From NCBI GenBank assembly GCA_030537635.1, contig JAUNVM010000003.1, positions 1-55,899 on the forward strand: a stretch of 55,899 bases of DNA, given 5' to 3'. Under the pieces are notes generated by a model. That model had not been told where the DNA came from. It ran no database searches and was given only the letters and a program-made list of their open reading frames with translations. A program made the position numbers and the translations under genes. The DNA is from Flaviflexus sp. Lineage in GTDB: Bacteria > Actinomycetota > Actinomycetes > Actinomycetales > Actinomycetaceae. Below, piece by piece: positions 54,021 through 55,899 of this stretch (the first letter of the stretch is position 1; every line of letters starts with the position of its first letter).

Positions 54021-54175
54021 TCGCCCACCGTCGAATCAAACAGCGGCACGTTCTGGGCCACCCAGGGATAGACCCAGGTGAACAGGGCGTAGACGATGGC
54101 GAGGATGAGGATGAGGGCCTCGATCACCTTCAACCAGGTGGGGCCGGGCAGGGCCCTAAAGATCGACGCGTACAT
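54017..54175 (-). CDS. Small membrane protein between sortase and pabA
   Basis: A 52-residue protein with one transmembrane helix (VIEALILILAIVYALFTWVY) and few charges. The ATG overlaps the sortase stop and its own stop overlaps the pabA start (both ATGA), so it is part of a srtE-small-pabA operon. Its function is unknown; I recall such small proteins at this position in other actinobacteria. Confidence 0.75.
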   Translation of the reverse strand: MYASIFRALPGPTWLKVIEALILILAIVYALFTWVYPWVAQNVPLFDSTVGE

Positions 54176-54918
54176 CAGAGCAGCTCCTTCGGGGTGCCCG
54201 ACTCCGTGGGCATCCAATAATCAAACTCGGCATAGGTGATCCACCGCTGATTGGACACGAACGGGGGATGACAGGTGGTGAGCGTCAGCAGGTACTTATC
54301 CGGGGTTGCCGTCGGATCACCGGGCACCGCAGCCACCGCGGCCGTATAACTCGGATCCACGATGTCGTGGGAGGTGACCCGGTAGATGTACCAGTAGTCC
54401 TTGGTTTCGATGATGAGGGGGTCGCCCTCTTGAAGATCGGGCTGATTCTTCAGCGGGGCGCCGTAGGTTTGCCGGTGTCCGGCCATCGCCATATTCCCCA
54501 GCTCGCCCGGCAGCGCCGAATCCGGATAGTGGCCGAGGCTGCCCTTGTCGAGCACAGTGGCCAGATCAACGCCCTCGGCGATGGCGACCTCGTAGTCATC
54601 GCCAAAGCGTGGGATATGCATAACGCCCCACGGAGTGTTGGTGTTGACGGAGCCCTTGATGGCATCCGCGTCAAGGGAGGGAGGCGGTCCTTCGCCTCGC
54701 GTACCCTCTTCGCTCGGCGGCGGGGTCTCGGTTTCGGAGCGGAAACTGGCAACGAGCTCGCGCTGCTCCTGGTGGGCGCCAATGTCGGTCCACCACACCT
54801 GCCAGACGATGAACAGGGCGAGGACCAGGCCAATGGTGATGAGGAGTTCACCAATGACGCCGAGGATGCGCAGGCCGAGCGAGGGCTTGCGGACCGGGGG
54901 ATGTACGTGCCTTCCCAC
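54175..54918 (-). CDS. srtE: Class E sortase
   Basis: A 247-residue membrane-anchored transpeptidase: a basic N-terminus, a transmembrane helix (LLITIGLVLALFIVWQVWW, about 25-45), a Pro/Glu-rich linker and the sortase barrel. Catalytic residues are His in AMAGHRQTYG, Cys in LLTLTTCHPPF and Arg in NQRWITYAEF; TLTTCHP is typical of class E, which anchors LAXTG-type proteins. I chose the GTG at 54918 because GGGG lies 5 nt upstream; a longer TTG start at 54936 is possible. It diverges from crgA. Confidence 0.9.
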   Translation of the reverse strand: MGRHVHPPVRKPSLGLRILGVIGELLITIGLVLALFIVWQVWWTDIGAHQEQRELVASFRSETETPPPSEEGTRGEGPPPSLDADAIKGSVNTNTPWGVMHIPRFGDDYEVAIAEGVDLATVLDKGSLGHYPDSALPGELGNMAMAGHRQTYGAPLKNQPDLQEGDPLIIETKDYWYIYRVTSHDIVDPSYTAAVAAVPGDPTATPDKYLLTLTTCHPPFVSNQRWITYAEFDYWMPTESGTPKELL

Positions 54919-54994
54919 ACCTACCCCTTTCACCAATCGGGTTGCGGGCTCTTACCCGCTAAGATTAAACCAAACATCGTACATGGAGGGAAAC

Positions 54995-55264
54995 ATGCCC
55001 GAATCAAAGCGGCGCAAGGCTGCCGTTGAGAAGCGTAAGTACCAGCGCGAAAGGGAGATGAAGGCCGAACGCACCCCGGCCACCTCACCGAGCTGGTGGG
55101 CACCCGTCATGGTGGGCCTCATGATTCTTGGTCTCATCATCGTTGTCACCGCCTATGTCTCCCACGGATCGCTGCCGATTCCCTTCCCCAACCCGAACTA
55201 CAATCTCTTCCTCGGGTTTGGCGTCATGATCTGCGGCTTCCTCATGACTATGGGCTGGAAGTAG
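54995..55264 (+). CDS. crgA: Cell division protein CrgA
   Basis: An 89-residue protein with a charged cytoplasmic N-terminus (KRRKAAVEKRKYQREREMK) and two transmembrane helices (APVMVGLMILGLIIVVTAYV; NLFLGFGVMICGFLMTMGW). This is the CrgA/UPF0233 layout; CrgA recruits septal proteins and helps limit or place FtsZ rings. GGAGGG precedes the ATG. It lies in its standard place beside srtE and pabA. Confidence 0.95.
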   Translation: MPESKRRKAAVEKRKYQREREMKAERTPATSPSWWAPVMVGLMILGLIIVVTAYVSHGSLPIPFPNPNYNLFLGFGVMICGFLMTMGWK

Positions 55265-55266
55265 CC

Positions 55267-55899
55267 ATGCCGTTCGCCGGCTTCGCACGCGGGCACATCA
55301 GCCCGACCACGCGTGTGAAGCTGGCACCGGCCACCGCACTCGTGCCCGCCACCGGCCCGCTTCCCGAGCGCTGCGTGGACGGTCGCGGGCCCGTGATCGG
55401 CTCCCTGGGCGCCAGCCCCTGTCTGCCGGGAGCCTTCCTCGCCCCCACCCTCGCGCTCGCTGATGGTGAGGCGGCGAAGGACACCGAGACTCTCGTCGGC
55501 ACGACCCGCCGCTCCGGCGAAGCGGATATGCGCGGGGCGGCCACCCGCCTGGTGGAGATCATGCGTGCCGATGGCTTCCAGCCGCGCGTGCACACCGGGC
55601 CGACACCGGGAGGTGGTTGTGGGGCAGTTGATGCCCTGCCCGACATTCTTGCCCTCACCCACGAGCCCGGGATTTTTCCCGCCGCCGGCGCGCTTGGCCT
55701 ACCCGAGCCCACCCCCGTCACCCACACCGGGGCCGCCACCTTCCTTTACGAGCTCGTCGAGGAGCAGGCCTTGGCCGGCCGCCACGCCGAGTCCTTCATC
55801 GTCATCAACCGCGCCCCCGGCATGACGGTGGACCGCACCGCCCTCCCGTGCGCCGTTTTCTGGGTTGATGCGTGGGCACTAGACACGACGGCGGACTAT
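55267..55899 (+). CDS. Unidentified protein, open at the right edge
   Basis: From the ATG at 55267 the frame stays open for 211 codons to the end of the window. GGAAG lies 5 nt before the ATG and the frame begins 2 bp after the crgA stop, so it is probably co-transcribed with crgA. The protein opens MPFAGFARGHISPTTRVKLA and contains PTPGGGCGAVDALPDI and FIVINRAPGMTVDRTALPC. I recognise no family. No signal peptide or membrane helix is seen in this part. The C-terminus is outside the window. Confidence 0.6.
   Translation, partial: MPFAGFARGHISPTTRVKLAPATALVPATGPLPERCVDGRGPVIGSLGASPCLPGAFLAPTLALADGEAAKDTETLVGTTRRSGEADMRGAATRLVEIMRADGFQPRVHTGPTPGGGCGAVDALPDILALTHEPGIFPAAGALGLPEPTPVTHTGAATFLYELVEEQALAGRHAESFIVINRAPGMTVDRTALPCAVFWVDAWALDTTADY

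Overview
The window looks like chromosomal DNA of a high-GC Gram-positive bacterium (Actinobacteria, plausibly Actinomycetales/Actinomycetaceae-like; the genus cannot be fixed from sequence alone). The evidence is strong GC bias at third codon positions, the cell-division/signalling block fhaA-fhaB-pstP-rodA-pbpA-pknB ... pabA-srtE-crgA, many ATGA-type gene overlaps, and several genes with a TANNNT -10 box only 6-7 nt before the ATG (probable leaderless mRNAs). In other actinobacteria this block lies near the chromosome origin.

Layout. 1-8730: the edge of a CRISPR array and a complete type I-E cas set, split into two divergent operons (cas6e-cas3-cas1-cas2 leftwards; cas8e/cse1-cse2-cas7e-cas5e rightwards) that share a 70-bp promoter region. 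8750-18139: a sialidase-like propeller protein, a DsbA-fold protein, oligopeptidase B, a luciferase-like monooxygenase, an ATP-grasp-like protein, an S4 RNA-binding protein, NAD synthetase and acetyl-CoA synthetase. 18307-21064: a sugar ABC importer operon on the minus strand. 21318-25104: TetR, an atypical ABC ATPase and a YhgE/Pip membrane protein. 25365-32099: an AztD-like zinc-binding lipoprotein behind a Zur-like box, a DUF1295 membrane protein, an acyl-CoA synthetase, an Fes-like esterase and a zinc alcohol dehydrogenase. 32207-32293: tRNA-Leu(CAG). 32362-38225: ornithine aminotransferase, flavin amine oxidase, aldehyde dehydrogenase and an APC permease, which together look like a polyamine/amine uptake and oxidation locus. 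38442-45945: the FHA/PP2C/RodA/PBP/PknB operon.

46282-53534 is the unusual part. A roughly 7.1-kb block of clearly lower GC separates pknB from pabA and is bounded by 120-bp direct repeats (117/120 identical) of the 3' end of pabA. It carries a compact minus-strand operon: a short precursor-like region whose second reading frame ends in TICGVCG, an unrecognised 595-aa protein, an unrecognised 129-aa protein, a SagB-type FMN dehydrogenase, a short YcaO protein and an MFS exporter. I read it as an acquired azol(in)e RiPP (TOMM/LAP-like) biosynthetic cluster with a so far unplaced partner protein and a precursor gene whose leader-like and core-like parts lie in two overlapping frames.

53406-55899: intact pabA, a 52-aa membrane protein, a class E sortase, divergent crgA, and an unidentified gene running off the right edge.
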